Under the pieces are notes generated by a model. That model saw only the letters and a list, made by a program, of their open reading frames with translations, had not been told where the DNA came from and searched no databases. The position numbers and the translations under genes were made by a program. From positions 34,521,062 through 34,585,061 of the forward strand of contig CM037785.1 in assembly GCA_021229015.1 (NCBI GenBank): a DNA stretch of 64,000 bases, given 5' to 3'. The stretch is from Solen grandis. Lineage: Eukaryota > Mollusca > Bivalvia > Adapedonta > Solenidae. How positions within the stretch are numbered: position 1 is the first letter of the stretch; every line of letters begins with the position of its first letter. Shown piece by piece: positions 36,376 through 50,100 of the stretch.

Positions 36376-38848
36376 TGTACAGCTTTCAAAGGACAATTAT
36401 TAAGATCCTTCAATTTTATTATTTATCATAGCACTAATTCACAAATATATTCTTACTTACAAACTTTAAAGACCAATCACTCAATATACAGTTTGTTTAT
36501 TTGTTTTCAGGTAGCAGAAACAAAAAAAAGCCTCTGGTGATAATACTTCTTAATCCGACATCAAAGACCTTGTGACCACAAATTGTCGCCTAAAACAGTC
36601 TACTACACCGCATACAGAGGCACTTGAGGTCTATAAGCAGCCCTTGAGACCTGCATTGACCTGGACAATGGCCCTCGTCATGTTTATATCCACGGACTAC
36701 TGCCAAATGACATTAATCCTTTCCCCACCCTTTGTAAACTTGATCCCTTATATAGCAGTCTGAGATTATTTCAAAATGATTAGATCTGCCAACTGCAGAA
36801 AGTACATATAACAACCATTACTGAGAGAATAGAAGTCTCAGGCTTAAAACAAAGTTATATTTCACTATGAAAATGAAACACCCATATCAGTCTAATATCT
36901 AAATAACTGATACCAGGTTACTTAATTTTAGTTGTAAAAATAAGACATTTCAGTGCACAAATCAAAAAAAAAAGATTGAACAAATTTTCCTGCAGAATAC
37001 ATAATTTATCTATGGTGAAATTTTTTAGCCAAAATTTCACAATTTAAACTGAGAAACATTTTTACATATTTTGAAAGACAATGTTTGTCTGATGTATATG
37101 TCACAGCTTGCGCAAAATTAGGTAAAAATTAATACCATAGTATCGCTCAAATGATGCAGAATCAGCAAGGACATGTACATAACTCACTGGGATTATCATT
37201 ATGACCCTTCTACAATATCGATGCCACAGTCCATCACCAGGCCTTTTATTTTCCCCGATATAATGTGAAATAAAACTTTTTATAGCTTCAGTCAGCAGTA
37301 ATTTGAGCAACATTTATCTCTCGGATCATATACCTGATATTAAAGGTCATACAGAGTGAAGGTCAAGTGATCAAAGACAAACTCTAGCCTCAAAATGGGT
37401 CTGGTGCCATTTTCGCCATCCAATTACTCCTGTTCACTTATGTCCATCTAATAATCATAATCTCCATGGTTTCCATATTGGATACTCCATTACCTTGGTA
37501 ACAGCTCTGTAGTGTTACAAACATGAAAATATCTGTGTTGTTTCTGGAGAGCCCAAGTTAATAATTAAAGGAAACAGGCTAATTAATGCCTCTGCTGCGC
37601 TTTACATAATTATAATTCTTTGAGATAGTTTGATAAGTAAAGCCAAAATCAAAACTGTGTAAAAAAAGACCACTGACTCAAAAAGAAATGTTTTGAAACA
37701 ACTTTTATCCTCAGTTAAAATTCATGAATTGTCACAATAAAAACAAAAGTAAATCCTGACAAAATGGGAACCTATTCAATCTGACCTGGGTTTGACAACC
37801 AAATTTATATAGATCAACTATTGAAAAGTAAATTCCAGTGCAGAACAACATTTATACAACGCATTTCCATGCAGTCAATAATGATTCACTGCTAACAGTG
37901 AATAACAACATATGACCTTGACCTAAGGACCAATTTAAATAGATCTCGATTAGAATTTCATTAGACCTCTCAAGACACTTTTGCCATAAAAATCTTGAGT
38001 GATATAACACCCAGCTATCAACAGTTTAATTTTCTATTTGATGGATGATCGAAGCATCTTTGAATTATACGCAGGCAGCGCATTATATCTCTGACATCAC
38101 TCCGGCCGTCATAACCCGGCCCATCATAATGACCCTGGCTTACAATCCTTATCTTGATTTATGCGCAAAAAGCTGCTTGAAATAATTTAGAAGAGGAAAT
38201 GATCCATGTGATAAAGTAAGATTGAAATCTATGACCCTATTAAGACTTAAGTGATGAGTTTTTAAAAGTTATGTTTATTTTTAAGTTGTTACTCAGTGTG
38301 AGCATGAATTTCATTTAGTGTTAATAAAAGGAGTATCAAAACACTTGACATACATAGCAAGGCCTTGCTTAATTTAGCCACATTAGATATAAAAATATGG
38401 TCAAATTGACATTTGAAATTGAAAATAATTATAGTAAACCTGACACTTTTTTCTTCTTCAAAAACACTTGACAAAAATTCAAGGTTGTTTAATCCTCAAA
38501 GATATTTTCCCATTACAGTGACCCACTTTATAAGTTGAATGTTATTTGATGCATAATATATTTATTGTAAATATCAAACAGTGCAACAGCATCCAACTTT
38601 TATCAAACTCCATACTGTGATGATCTAGCTTTTAACCTCTTGAGTGGTTACTTGACAGTTTCAAGTGATGAAGAGAAAAATTGATCAAACCCCTGAAGTT
38701 CTCAAAAATAAAAAGATACACACAAAAAAACCTAAAATACTGCCATTAATCTGAGCATATATTATAAGGCACTGGGCTGAATTCAATGACCTCTTCGATC
38801 TCTTTTAAGTCAATATTTCAAACTCAAGACTTACAAAGTGAAGTCTTC

Positions 38849-38850
<2 letters not shown>

Positions 38851-38899
<49 letters not shown>

Positions 38900-38920
38900 C
38901 ACACACACTCTCTCACACAC
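38851..38920 (+). repeat. Compound microsatellite (CT)n(AT)n(AC)n
   Basis: About 15 CT units, then about 9 AT units, then AC and CT units. The apparent reading frame across it is an artefact of the repeat. Confidence 0.97.
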
Positions 38921-40802
38921 AAAGGTATTCCAATTAATTACCCAAAATTGTTGTGCTATTGTAAATTCATTCATTATTACAGAAGAAATGAACTCTCTTT
39001 AAATTTCAGAATCCTAAGTCTGATGTTTACAATAACCCTACATAGCAACTGGCTCAATCTGAAACATATCATAAAGAGGTCAAGGAAGAATCATATAGGC
39101 CAGCATGTATCAGATAATCAATTAGGCAAACATTATGTCATGACTGATAAAAACCGGTTGTGTCACATGACACAGGCTCGGTGGTAGGTCTCTCTAACCT
39201 GTAGTGGTGTCCGTCTGTCCTTGTGTCTGTCTGTACAATTCTATCAAATAACACCAATCTAATTATAATACAATAAAGCCTTGATTCTATTTAAACCACA
39301 ACCATCCTTCACAAGTTTCTTCTTGTAAAGTTTCACCCGCAGCATTTGAATCTTAAATCATAACTGATTTTGTGATTGTACAATATCTCGGTAATATCCT
39401 CCTGTCTGTGCCTCCTGGCCCTATGTACACGACCATTAAAGTTGATCTAAAAATATCAAGCGATGATAAATGTCCACATTTCCAGTCTTATCTCTAACTT
39501 GTGGATTTCAGGTTTTGTCATCTCGAGCCTACCGCACATGTTGACACTTTAAGTCTATGGGATTTAAAAATAACAGGTCTTTGAGGGCAGGGTTGTGCGG
39601 TAAACACTGCCGCGCTGTCTGTGGCCTCCCACTATGGCTTGCGCACCTACGACCTTCTGGTACATAGAATTAACCCATACTCATCCAATATCTTAATATA
39701 AAACAAATGATCATGCAGACAATTTATATCCTTTCTTCCATGACTTGCATTTTGATAAGCCAAAAAGTGCACTGTGGTATATATCAATTTATAAATGGCG
39801 CATTGAAATCCCTATACAGACAGCAAGTACAGATATTCTTTATTTCCTGGAGTGAATTTTACCGCTATATCCAACAAATCCAGTTCCACAATAGATATAT
39901 CACTTTTCTCCTGTCTTACGATGCCAAAGGCTTATAATAAAAAATATGCTACCAACATTCAGTGTTTCTTTTTGCAAGCTGTCTGTGCAGGGAAATTTGA
40001 TCTCCATACATGTTTGGAGATGACATCGTCTGCCTCTGATAGCTTTGGTTTCATGGTATAACATATGTACACTAAATACATCTGTTCAACTGTTATTTGA
40101 CCCTTTCTTACCAAAACATACTTTCTGTGTAATGAAGAAATGGATAAAAAAAATTATAAGCAAATATCAATACTAAATTTTGAACTGGAAATAATTTAAT
40201 ATTTTATTATGGCAGTGATGTGATTTTCAGCTGGTAACAAAAAATGATAAGAAACTGCATTTAGTTATCATTTGAGCAATTAACATGAACATACCTCTTA
40301 CATATCAGCCCTTATAAAAATACTTCAACATTATAATAAAATTATTAATATGGTCACTTCAGTCTCAATGTTAAAGGTCTGTGGTCAGTTAGCCATGCTT
40401 GTAGACAATGGGTCATGTACCTGTATACCTGGGTATCAGTGGCTGACCACTGTTTGTCCACCACTGCCCGCTGTTATCTGACTTGTATGGTCAAGAACCC
40501 ACCCAATCAGTGACACAGATCCCATGACAATAACAAGGGGCTGTATCCACCCAGGTGTAACAAGCAGACCCCTGGATTGGAGGTCATTCACGGGGGCTTC
40601 ACCCTCAATACCAATTAGTAGTCCAACACTGACTGAGAAATTGAAATCGAAATCCAAGTTTTAAACGCTTTCTTTACAGCCACAGAAAAGATTTAAGGAT
40701 AGGGATTGCATAGTAACTCATTAGTTGATCAATCTGGGTTTACACAGATATCAGGAGCCAAATTTGTGTCCTTTTTCCAACAAGTAAAAGGTTGAAGGAG
40801 AG

Positions 40803-40858
40803 CCCAGGTCATTCATATGAGGATTTCGATCCCAGGTCATTCATATGAGGATTTCGAT
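40803..40858 (+). repeat. 28-bp perfect tandem duplication
   Basis: Positions 40803-40830 and 40831-40858 are identical (begins CCCAGGTCATTCATATGAGG). Confidence 0.95.
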
Positions 40859-43800
40859 AAGTTTGCACCTGCTGTTTTGAAACCTTCAGTAACGAACAAA
40901 AGGATTTTTAATGTGATAGTCAAACTACTAAAGTTTGCTGTATGAATCGTAAACCCCCTTGTAAGCCCCCCTTTTAATGGCCATCTACGCCTTATTAAAC
41001 CTTATTACTGAGTTCATTTAAAAAAACTCTAAACCAACTCATGATGAAAATGCTAGATGACCCATGAACCTACCACTTGAGTTCAAAACAACGTTTTTTA
41101 TAAATACACATTACAACAAAGAGTGTAACCTTCAGCTAATATGCAGCAATGACTGTCGTAAATAAATACCATGTAAAAATATCAATATAAATCCCAGAAT
41201 ATACATTTGTATTGTAAATCTCAAATCCTAACTTAAATCATCAATATGAAGAGAAAACAAATACATGCCCGGGCTAGCCCGCCTGCATAAATCTACACAT
41301 AACAAATCTGTACTACAGGGGAGATTTCGTGGACTGTGGTTAACCTCTGCTATAAAAAGGCCCAAGTACAAAACGATCATCAGACACTGCCTCCTTCACT
41401 GTCCTCTACGCTTGACGGACTCGACTACATGTATCAAGAATACCAAATGGATACCATCCAACATCCACATGAATATACATTTTTTTCAAGCTTCATAAAT
41501 TCTAACACTACACACAGCAGACCAAGTTCAGACAGCTTTAATTCTGATCAGGGTCTTTTCCTGCTCATCAGACCAAATTGTAACTCAGTTCTTGATTACA
41601 GTCTTTATACTCTGTATGGCAATGAAAAACTTATAATCTATTGTTTCATACTGATAGTCTATTTAAATTAATATTTGAACATCAAGTCATAAACATTTAC
41701 ATGAACATCTGATGAGATAAAGGACCAATTCAAAGAGATAAAAAAGAAAGAAAACAGTATTGATATTGATGGGGTCAGAGTCGAGACAAAATGGCCCAAA
41801 CAAAGATTCCCCGTGATTGCTGATGGCTAGACACCTATTTGTTTTCTCTCAAAATAAACAGAGTCATTCTATACCAAACACATGATATCCAATGATCAGT
41901 ACTTATATGTAGCTTTGGCATCAAAAATCTTGAACCAATACTGTAACTTCTATGTTCTGAATGGCACCACATTGAACAGAACATAAATACGAAGAGACGA
42001 CAACGATAATGCCTGTAATTTATCAGCGTGACAGTCGACGTCTCTATCTGTCCTGCACAAAAACATTACAAAACAAATAAAACCATAGTTAACAATATTG
42101 CTTTCTCTCCCATTGATTGGATAAAAAATTCAAAACCACAGTCTCACTTAACTTTATTAATAAATATATTTACAATAGAAAAAATATCTATCATCTATCT
42201 CCCTCTTTTTTTTCTCACTCAATCAGTCAATCTTTCTCTCACCTCCATCACAAATAAAACAAAAATTAGTACAAGAATACATCATTGTCTACTTTCCAGT
42301 GGTAGCATAAATGAATGCTGATTCGAAGGAATTACTCAGGTCTCAAACCCGATGTGTGGAAGCATCTTTCACGAACTTCCCCAACACAATTTAGTTAACT
42401 AGTCCAACCTAAGAACCACTGAGAACAATATATAAGTGTATCAAAATTGTAAGTACTTATGTACATATAAATATATGTTTCCAAAATGATATCAAAAAAT
42501 TAAACTGAATAACACCAACAGCCAGTAAAACTACTCTTTTCTACTTCACCTAAAATTCTGTAATTCTTGATTGCTAGTTCACTAAATGCTTTCAGATTTA
42601 TCAGTGTTCTTAATCCAAGTCAGTCCATCATACTTAAAATGAAACGAACATCTCTGATACAACTTCTACTGGATTTGATGCAATCCTACTAAATTTAATA
42701 CATTGTGATGGATTTTAAATGCTAATAAATGGATTGAGTCCATTAAAATAGAATGCTATAAGTAAATATGAGATTTAAGTCTCCTAGCTAATTCAACTTT
42801 ACCAAAACAAATGAGAACAACAATTTTCGTGTGTGGAACAAATTAGTCTCTCAGAGAAAATAAAAAAAATGTGAGTTAATCTTCCATCTGTGAGATAAAT
42901 ATTTTCTGACTCATCATTATTTAACTTTGATGTTACAGTACTGTAAGAGCTGACAATGGAATATCTTCTATCACACATCATGTCTGGCCCAACCAATAAA
43001 GGAAAGACAGTAAAAAAAGTGATTTTTTAATAATTTTAAAATCACCCAAATTCTTAGATAATGCAAAAAGAATTATATAAAGATGTTTTCTTTTGATTTA
43101 TAATGAATAAATATCTTTTAATAACTGACACATACATTAGTTTGGTATTCAAATGCTTAACGGTTGAAATCTAAAGAGTAAAACAACAGAGGGAGATTAT
43201 ATTAGCCATTGGTAATTATATAGCTCTTACTTAATAGGCTTTTTAAAGGTCCTTCAAATTCTCGAATTTGCTCTAAAATATTAACATATTAATGGAAAAC
43301 ATAGAGGAAATTACTATGACGACAGACAGGGTTTTCATTATTAACTGATTGCAGATTAAAATCATCAGTTAAAATCGAATAAAAATTAATTATTTTTGGC
43401 AATATTTAAAGTTTCGCATGTCCAAAATCCCCATTGACCCATGGCCGCCAAAAAATCGGTTGTTTTTCAAAAAAAGCCCTGGACTAATTTACAATTTGCA
43501 TACTTGCACATTCAGCATTCAACATTTATTCTCAGCGACTGACTTGCAATAAATAATTACATAATATATATTTGCACAAAAAAAAATATGAAGTTAAAAA
43601 AAAAAAAAAATGTTATATTGTGAAATTATTCAAGTTCCCATGCATAAAACCACAAACTTCAGAATTTCTGTTTCAAATTTTCTAGCAAATGATAATATAT
43701 GGAAATGAAACCTATTTGTCGGTGGACCGCAATGTTCCACCATCACTTCCTGTTTCAGTACTGTGTGTATTGCCTTGACTTTCCCCCCCGTGCACTGGGA

Positions 43801-44737
43801 ATTAAGGAAGACTGAAATCTATAAACCAGTATGACAGGATCAGTATGACAAAAGTGCAAATTTTGATGTTGACGTTTTCTTGGGGCTCTCAAAAGGCTTA
43901 AATCTTTTATCTAAAATTTCAGACAATACTGTACACATGTCATATAGAGTTCTAATGCATTTGAAAGAAGGTTAAAGTATTATTTAAAGATATTTTTTTT
44001 AGAAATGAGAACTCAAAAGAGAAAAAGCATCATTTGTTTTTATTCAATAGTGATCAACAATTATAATCTGCTTTGACAGAACATATTGATAATGAGATTC
44101 CAACAAAAAAATTACATGTGCTTTTTTTTTTTAATTTTCTTTTTTTTTATTGTCTGAATCTTGTCTGTCAAGACAATGTTGGACAAAAAAATGTCAGTCT
44201 GGTTTCCACTAAGTTACAGATTTATGGTCAAGAACAACAAAAGAGGGTCCCAGTCTGCCGGTGCCTTGCACTGGAAGCGTCAGTCTCGGCTAAATACGTC
44301 TGAGTGGCTACACAATGAATTTACTTTCATGGCTCCATATCCCAACACTTTGCCTGCTGATATAGCGCCCAGTCTCACTGGATCCCATCCACAGTCATGT
44401 CAGAATTTCCCTCCCAAAGATCAAAAACGGAAACCTCTACGTGCTTTATAGTGCCTCGTCTAGCAACTCTCAGAATAAAAATACTTATTCGTCTACATTA
44501 GGATTATCAGTACAGATCACGCAATATGAAGTACTGGTCAGGAGGAATGCTGTTAATACCTTAAGAATCATAGCTTAAAAATCTACAGTTGGAAATAACT
44601 CGCCCAGAACTGTGAAAAAATTCAGACAAATAATTAACACACCAAGGTTCTGGCATCATGGAAGTCTGACTTTTGAATTTTTCAAGTTTTAACATTCTGA
44701 GCTACAAATTTCCACAAGGCTGCATTTATGGATCTAA

Positions 44738-44760
44738 GGGGGGGGGGGGGGGGGGGGGGG
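44738..44760 (+). repeat. Poly-G run of 23
   Basis: An uninterrupted G homopolymer. The length may not be exact. Confidence 0.95.
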
Positions 44761-45284
44761 TCTTAACGAATAAATTTCACTCAAAAACTTTACAGTCAAA
44801 CTACTGATTGCGAACTTCTTTGTCACAAAAGGAAGTCATTATTACAAAACGTAACATAATTAAGATTAGCTTGCCAAATGCATCATTTCTAGCAAAACAC
44901 AAATCTCTTATCAAAATTACACCACTCTATGTTTTAATTAGATTTCTCAGGGAAAACAATTATGCGCTTTTCTGTAACTTCACAAAATATCACATTTATA
45001 TTAAAGTTAAAGACAATAAAGATTTTTTTTCAGGCGGGTTTCCCCATATAATTCAGCATAGAAATAATGAAGAAAATAAAATGGGTGTTAAGTTAACAGA
45101 TTAAACAGAAAACTTGAAAAGAACATTCAAAGTCATGATTGTATAGTGGCCTCCCCTGAGAAAAATATCATTCAACTTAAATAAGTTAAAATCTTTCAAC
45201 AGGATGAAATTTAAAAGTTCGTTAAAAATTGACTTTATCTGCTACGTGGCAACAATTATGTTTATATTATGAGAGGCGACCCTG

Positions 45285-45380
45285 AGAGCTTTTGATAAGA
45301 TCAACATATCAGACAATCCTGTTCAGTGCTCTCTGGCTGATCAGGTTTTTAAGTTGCTACTGGCAGGCCGTGATTGTTCA
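45285..45380 (+). mobile_element. Decayed MITE related to family B
   Basis: TCAGACAATCCTGTTCAGTG is followed by GGCTGATCAGGTTTTTAAGT and GGCAGGC, resembling the cores at 7248-7314 and 18080-18175. It lies just left of a family A copy. Confidence 0.35.
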
Positions 45381-45427
45381 TACATATAATAATGGTCACA
45401 AATTGATTCTTGAAACATAATCATTCG

Positions 45428-45673
45428 CCCTTTACCTCATGAATATTCATGTACAAATTATGACTTGATGATTAATAATTTACTATATTGAAATAGTATA
45501 ATAAAATAAAGCTTTTTTATCTTTGCTAAACAGAATATGTAGAATCTGAGCTACAATATTGTATGAGCAAACAGGAGACACTGAATGTACAGCACCTTCA
45601 GAAGCTGTCTGAATTTGCTGTTTGCTTTGTTTACCTATTTACCAACATGGGTCTATACGAAGAAAAGGGTTAA
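45428..45673 (+). mobile_element. Hairpin MITE, family A, copy 3 (most complete ends)
   Basis: The left end reads CCCTTTACCTCATGAATATT and the right end AAAAGGGTTAA, so the family's termini are inverted. The core runs from GCAAACAGGAGA to GCTGTTTGC, with AGCACCTTCAGAAGCTGTCT in the middle. About 245 bp and non-coding. Confidence 0.65.
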
Positions 45674-46473
45674 TTTACCTTTGAAAAATTTTTTTTTGTA
45701 TATTATTGCATAATCATATATTACATGTGAGACCAATATTTTGTATCTTACCCTCTGAGATGGGATTAAAGGGCTGCCATATGGGGATGTGAGAGGTTAT
45801 GAGAAAATGGTCTCGGGCATGAATCATGGCTATATCAAAAAGAAACATTAATGATATCTAGGTTTCTACTGTTGGAATCTTCTCAGACACAAAGTACTAG
45901 TCCAACCCAAGAACTGTCGAGAGGAAAAAGTAGAAGTATAACCCAACTGAGTTAAGCAGAAAAAAAAAAGATTGATAAAACAATTACATGCAATATACAA
46001 AAGGCAAGGCAGATTATTAAACCCAATATGTAGAAAGAGATGTGTGTTAAATCTATTTTCTCTAATAATATGTTATTGTATACGAGAAATAAATAGATCT
46101 AGAAACGCAAATTCCTGGGGTGAATGGCAAATTCAAAGAAAAGTGCATAAATTTTGACCAAATATATTCCAAGAGAAAGGCACCTATGAATAAGAACTTG
46201 AGCTATGGATAAAGACGGGAGAAGATTTTGAAACATGCCCCTAAATGACTCCTGATACAGTGATAGAGAAACTTAAGCGTAATTCCAACATACCATGCTA
46301 TCTCTCACCAACATGTAACACAAAATACATATTACATTCTCTAATATTTTCCATACACTTCAAAATCAAATTATTCCACTGGAAAAAAATGAAAATTCAA
46401 TTTCCAACACAAGCTGAGAAACATATTTTGTCAAGGGAACAGGTTCATATCTTGACTTTTTCTTTCATTTCTT

Positions 46474-46680
46474 GACCCTATTACTTTATGAATATTTGCA
46501 TACAAATTTCTGACTTTAAATTGTATATCAAACAATGGATTTTTCTTTTCCATGCAGACACTTCAATATTGCATGAGCAAACAAAGGAGACCGTGATCAG
46601 ACAGCTCCTAGACCAAGAGCTGTCTGATCTGGGTCTATTCTGTTTGCCGATGTGTCAAAATAAGTCAACATGAAGTTAAG
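46474..46680 (+). mobile_element. Hairpin MITE, family A, copy 4 (best core)
   Basis: The left end ACCCTATTACTTTATGAATA is diverged. The core at 46577-46647 is a strong foldback from GCAAACAAAGGAG to CTGTTTGC, with a perfect 13-bp inner pair (GATCAGACAGCTC and GAGCTGTCTGATC). It lies only about 0.8 kb from copy 3, in the same orientation. Confidence 0.7.
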
Positions 46681-48490
46681 CAATAAATTTAATTTAAATT
46701 CTCTGTTTTTTATTACATTCAATAACACAGTTTGTTTGACATTCAATATATTAAATTTGTAAGACAATACAGAAGCAACCTCTTATTAATATACACAGTC
46801 AACCTTAAACTGAATTTAACAGCCAAATAAAGAAAGTCATGTTGTTAATTTGGTGAGACAGACATTTGAAAAATAAGCTTTTAACAATATCAAAAAGCAT
46901 TGGTTGTAAAAATACAGAATGTTTAAAGTAAAGTATTTTATGAAGTGAATAATAAATTCTAAGAGGAGAGAGAGAGAAGAGATTACGAGAGAGAAAAGGG
47001 GCTGGACAATGTTAGATTCAACTATAAGGAGAAAACTTGACATCTCATCGCAAATTGTCTTACAGTTGCAGTGTATATCCAGTGTAATCCAAATCAAACT
47101 TCCCCACATGTGATCACTATCCAGTGTTCTAACCAACAAACAGTCTCACATTACACTAGCAGCAGCATACACAGCAAGAGAGGCACTGTCTACCACTGGA
47201 AGGAAGAACTTACATTTTTACATAGAACAGACTAATTAGGTACCGTTAAAATTCAATATAGCTATAATGTAATGCTCAGTTGTAACAGATACAAACGGAC
47301 AAGTAATGGTAGATATTAGAGTGGTCAGTTCAGAGTGGAGGGGCTAATGGGGCCTGACTGACCTGTCCCTCAGGGGAGACATGCTGTCATCAGGACCATA
47401 ACTTATACTGCCAGAACATGTGACCACAGCTGTACAGGTAACCTGTACTGTTACAGCCCTGGGGTGGGGGGAGGGGGGGAAGATCCAACATTAATGGCAA
47501 CTTCAAAGACATTTTCTGTAATATGACAACCACATACCAGGGCATCCAAATAACCCATATTTCATCAAACAAACATTGCATTTGGACAATTATAATGACT
47601 TCTGAATCTTGCCAAACAAAACAAGCCCAAATCATCAGTATCAAGCTCTATAGCTTTATACCAACTTAATCAAACCTACATAACTAATTAACATCTTACA
47701 GACCTACAAATCCACATTATATATCAATCATTTTGAAAAAAAAAGTATTATTTTAATGTTTTCAGTTTGAATCACTTTTAATGAGATGCCATCATTTATA
47801 ATGATATAATCTAAATCAATACGTATTTACTGTACAATACTGATAATCTGATTTTTTCCTTCTGAGGCCTAATTATAACAAAATACACATTAATTTATTC
47901 ACAATGTGAAATCAATGTCAGTTAGGGTTGCTTTATTTAGGTAATTTGGAGTCTCATCCTAATTAATCTGTTTTTAAACTTTTAACCCTCCTTTCTGTTT
48001 CACTTCTGATGTGCTTCTATTTATACTTAAGAAGTTAATTAACTTGAATCATCTACGAGACCTAAGTATATAATGCTATTAAATAGAACACACATTTCAT
48101 AACAACTTTAAACATTATGTTGTTTGGCTAAGCAAGAAAACTAATAATTTATATGCAACTGGCATGCAACTTTCAATGTGTATTTGAAAATAGTTAATGG
48201 AGTTTGTGTCTAGATGAATTCCCGTACAATTGTAGAAAAAACTATTAAAGGATTGATTAGCATCTGAAAATATCCAAAACGCTTAAAGAAAAAAAAAATT
48301 TGTTATGCAGACGTAACAAACGTATTCCTGCCATTTAAGTCCAAATTTGTGTAGCACAGGTGACATTACCCCACCCACATTAATAGGTGACATACACTGT
48401 ACAGGTAAACTTGATGAATATAATCCGGCACAATAATAATCCATAAACTGCTGAAATATCCACACTGACGAACTTTCAAAATAAATAAAT
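46681..48490. other. Non-coding DNA, nothing recognised
   Basis: AT-rich sequence with a GA-rich patch at 46960-46995 and a G-rich patch at 47460-47482. No supported exon. Confidence 0.5.
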
Positions 48491-48496
48491 CCTTAC

Positions 48497-48970
48497 CTAT
48501 TCGAACAACACTTGCATTTTATATAACAACACATGTGTATGTATCACTGAAACGCGCGTCACCTTTCGTTTAGCTCCCTAACATTATCGCTCTTCGAGCG
48601 TTTTATCAATGAACAAAACTTTCCGACACATTTGGGAACCGCATTACACCTTATGAAGGTAGCGTATGAAAAATAGTTCTATGTAAATAGTGTCTTTAAA
48701 AGTTTCAAAATCTTCTTGAATTTATTGTATATTTAAATGATATGCAATGAAAAGGTGTTCAAAAGCTTTTTTCACATGAATTGAATAATAATGTTGAGTA
48801 AAAGAAATTTCAAGTTGATAAAGCTTTGAAAAGCTTGAAGCACGTGCGGATGAATACCATTTAGCTCCGCCTCTTGGGACGTGTTAAAGAGCCAACCCAA
48901 ACAAATGAGGTGTAAACACAGGCGGCATCTTTTGAAGTATCCGTTATACAGGTAAATCACTGTGCGCATC
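48497..48970 (-). other. Candidate untranslated first exon region of the FAT gene
   Basis: The minus strand carries a strong donor, AATAG|GTAAGG, with the exon side ending at 48497. Upstream of it, 48550-48960 is richer in CG dinucleotides than the surrounding DNA (ACGCGCGTC, CGCTCTTCGAGCG, GCTCCGCCTC). The FAT coding exon needs a spliced untranslated exon somewhere to the right, and this is the best candidate I see. It is inference only; no transcript start is visible. Confidence 0.3.
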
Positions 48971-49659
48971 CAAGAAGAACGGCAAAAGTAGGACAGAAGG
49001 GACACAACTCAATAGAAATCTGGTATGATTGCAAGAGTTATTATTCATGATTATGCTTTGGTTCGGTCAGTTCGAATAAAGTCTATTTTTACCCTACTGA
49101 CCTGTAATTATCTGACTGAAATACTGTCGAAGCGACGGTAAACTGAAATAGTCAAGTCAGTCCTTTTACATTTTACCTAGATGAATAAAATGCACCAATT
49201 TCTAATTAGATATCTAATATGAATTTTTGAATGCACTATATACATACGAATTAACTGTTTGTTCCCATAAACTTATTTTCACCAACCTATTATTTGTCTG
49301 GGCACAAACCGTTGACGATTGATAAACGTGACTTTAAAACTGTTTAACTAAACTCTATGCAAAATATTTCTGGTGGAAAACATTCCTATACTTTGTCGTC
49401 CTTAATCTTAATAAAAATGCATGCACATGTAGATATATATATATTGATAAATATTAATCCCAATCGTCCGATGAATTAGCTGTTATGTTTAAGAGCAAAA
49501 CATTGACCGATTTGTAAAATGTTACCAACATTAAAACATTCTTTAGATATTTCGTGAATAGCATATGCCACCCTGTCCGAATTTCAAGAAAGGAGGTATA
49601 AAGGAAACCAAGAAGGACAAATACAAAAAGGAAAAAAATATTCAAAAAGAACAACAACA

Positions 49660-49760
49660 GTAGAAGAAAAGAGCGCACGCGCAGGCGCCACCGTACTGGT
49701 AATTATAGAAAACGTAACTGACGTCATTGAATTAAAAATATGACGACGTTGCCATAGTAA
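49660..49760. promoter_or_regulatory. Candidate CpG-type promoter with CRE and NRF1-like sites
   Basis: Within an AT-rich region this patch has GCGCACGCGCA at 49673-49683 (close to the NRF1 consensus), GGCGCCACCG just after, and a perfect CRE, TGACGTCA, at 49719-49726. ATGACGACGTTGCCAT follows at 49739-49754. It could drive the minus-strand FAT transcript or a divergent plus-strand one; a plus-strand ATGA|GTAAGT donor lies at 49871. Known motif families, inferred role. Confidence 0.35.
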
Positions 49761-49912
49761 AATCATAATCTTTTTATGACCTCAATGTTAATGCTTGGAT
49801 TATCAGCAAAGCAACTAAAATTCTTATAGACGTCTGCAGAAAGAGAAGTTTGTCTTTGTAATTGGCATGAGTAAGTGACGTATTTATTTCTTGCAACTCT
49901 TGTTTATCAATA

Positions 49913-49940
49913 ATCTCTCTCTCTCTCTCTCTCACACACG
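49913..49940 (+). repeat. (TC)n/(CA)n microsatellite next to the gap
   Basis: About ten TC units followed by CACACAC, 60 bp left of the N run. Confidence 0.95.
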
Positions 49941-50000
49941 CTTTTATGGCTGGGCGTTTTAGAGGCTTAGATTTGTTAGGGGGTGAGAGAGATTAAGATA

Positions 50001-50100
50001 NNNNNNNNNNNNNNNNNNNNNNNNNNNNNNNNNNNNNNNNNNNNNNNNNNNNNNNNNNNNNNNNNNNNNNNNNNNNNNNNNNNNNNNNNNNNNNNNNNNN
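50001..50100. other. Assembly gap of exactly 100 N
   Basis: A run of exactly 100 N, a common placeholder for a gap of unknown size. Sequence to the right is immediately in a different repeat landscape. Confidence 0.99.

Larger units (their letters stand above)
31911..45427. other. Non-coding DNA upstream of the FAT exon, probably 5' intron
   Basis: No supported exon. It holds repeats listed separately (35294, 36269, 38851, 40803, 44738) and otherwise AT-rich unique sequence. Short frames here lack codon or family signal. Confidence 0.5.

Noticed and set aside
38786..39187. 133-codon plus-strand frame with an SL repeat
   Set aside because: The frame runs through the (CT)n(AT)n microsatellite and has no protein-family signal.
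39205..39236. GTCTGTCC/GTCTGTCTG tract as another HINE-like element
   Set aside because: The tract is short and neither end motif of families 1 or 2 is present.
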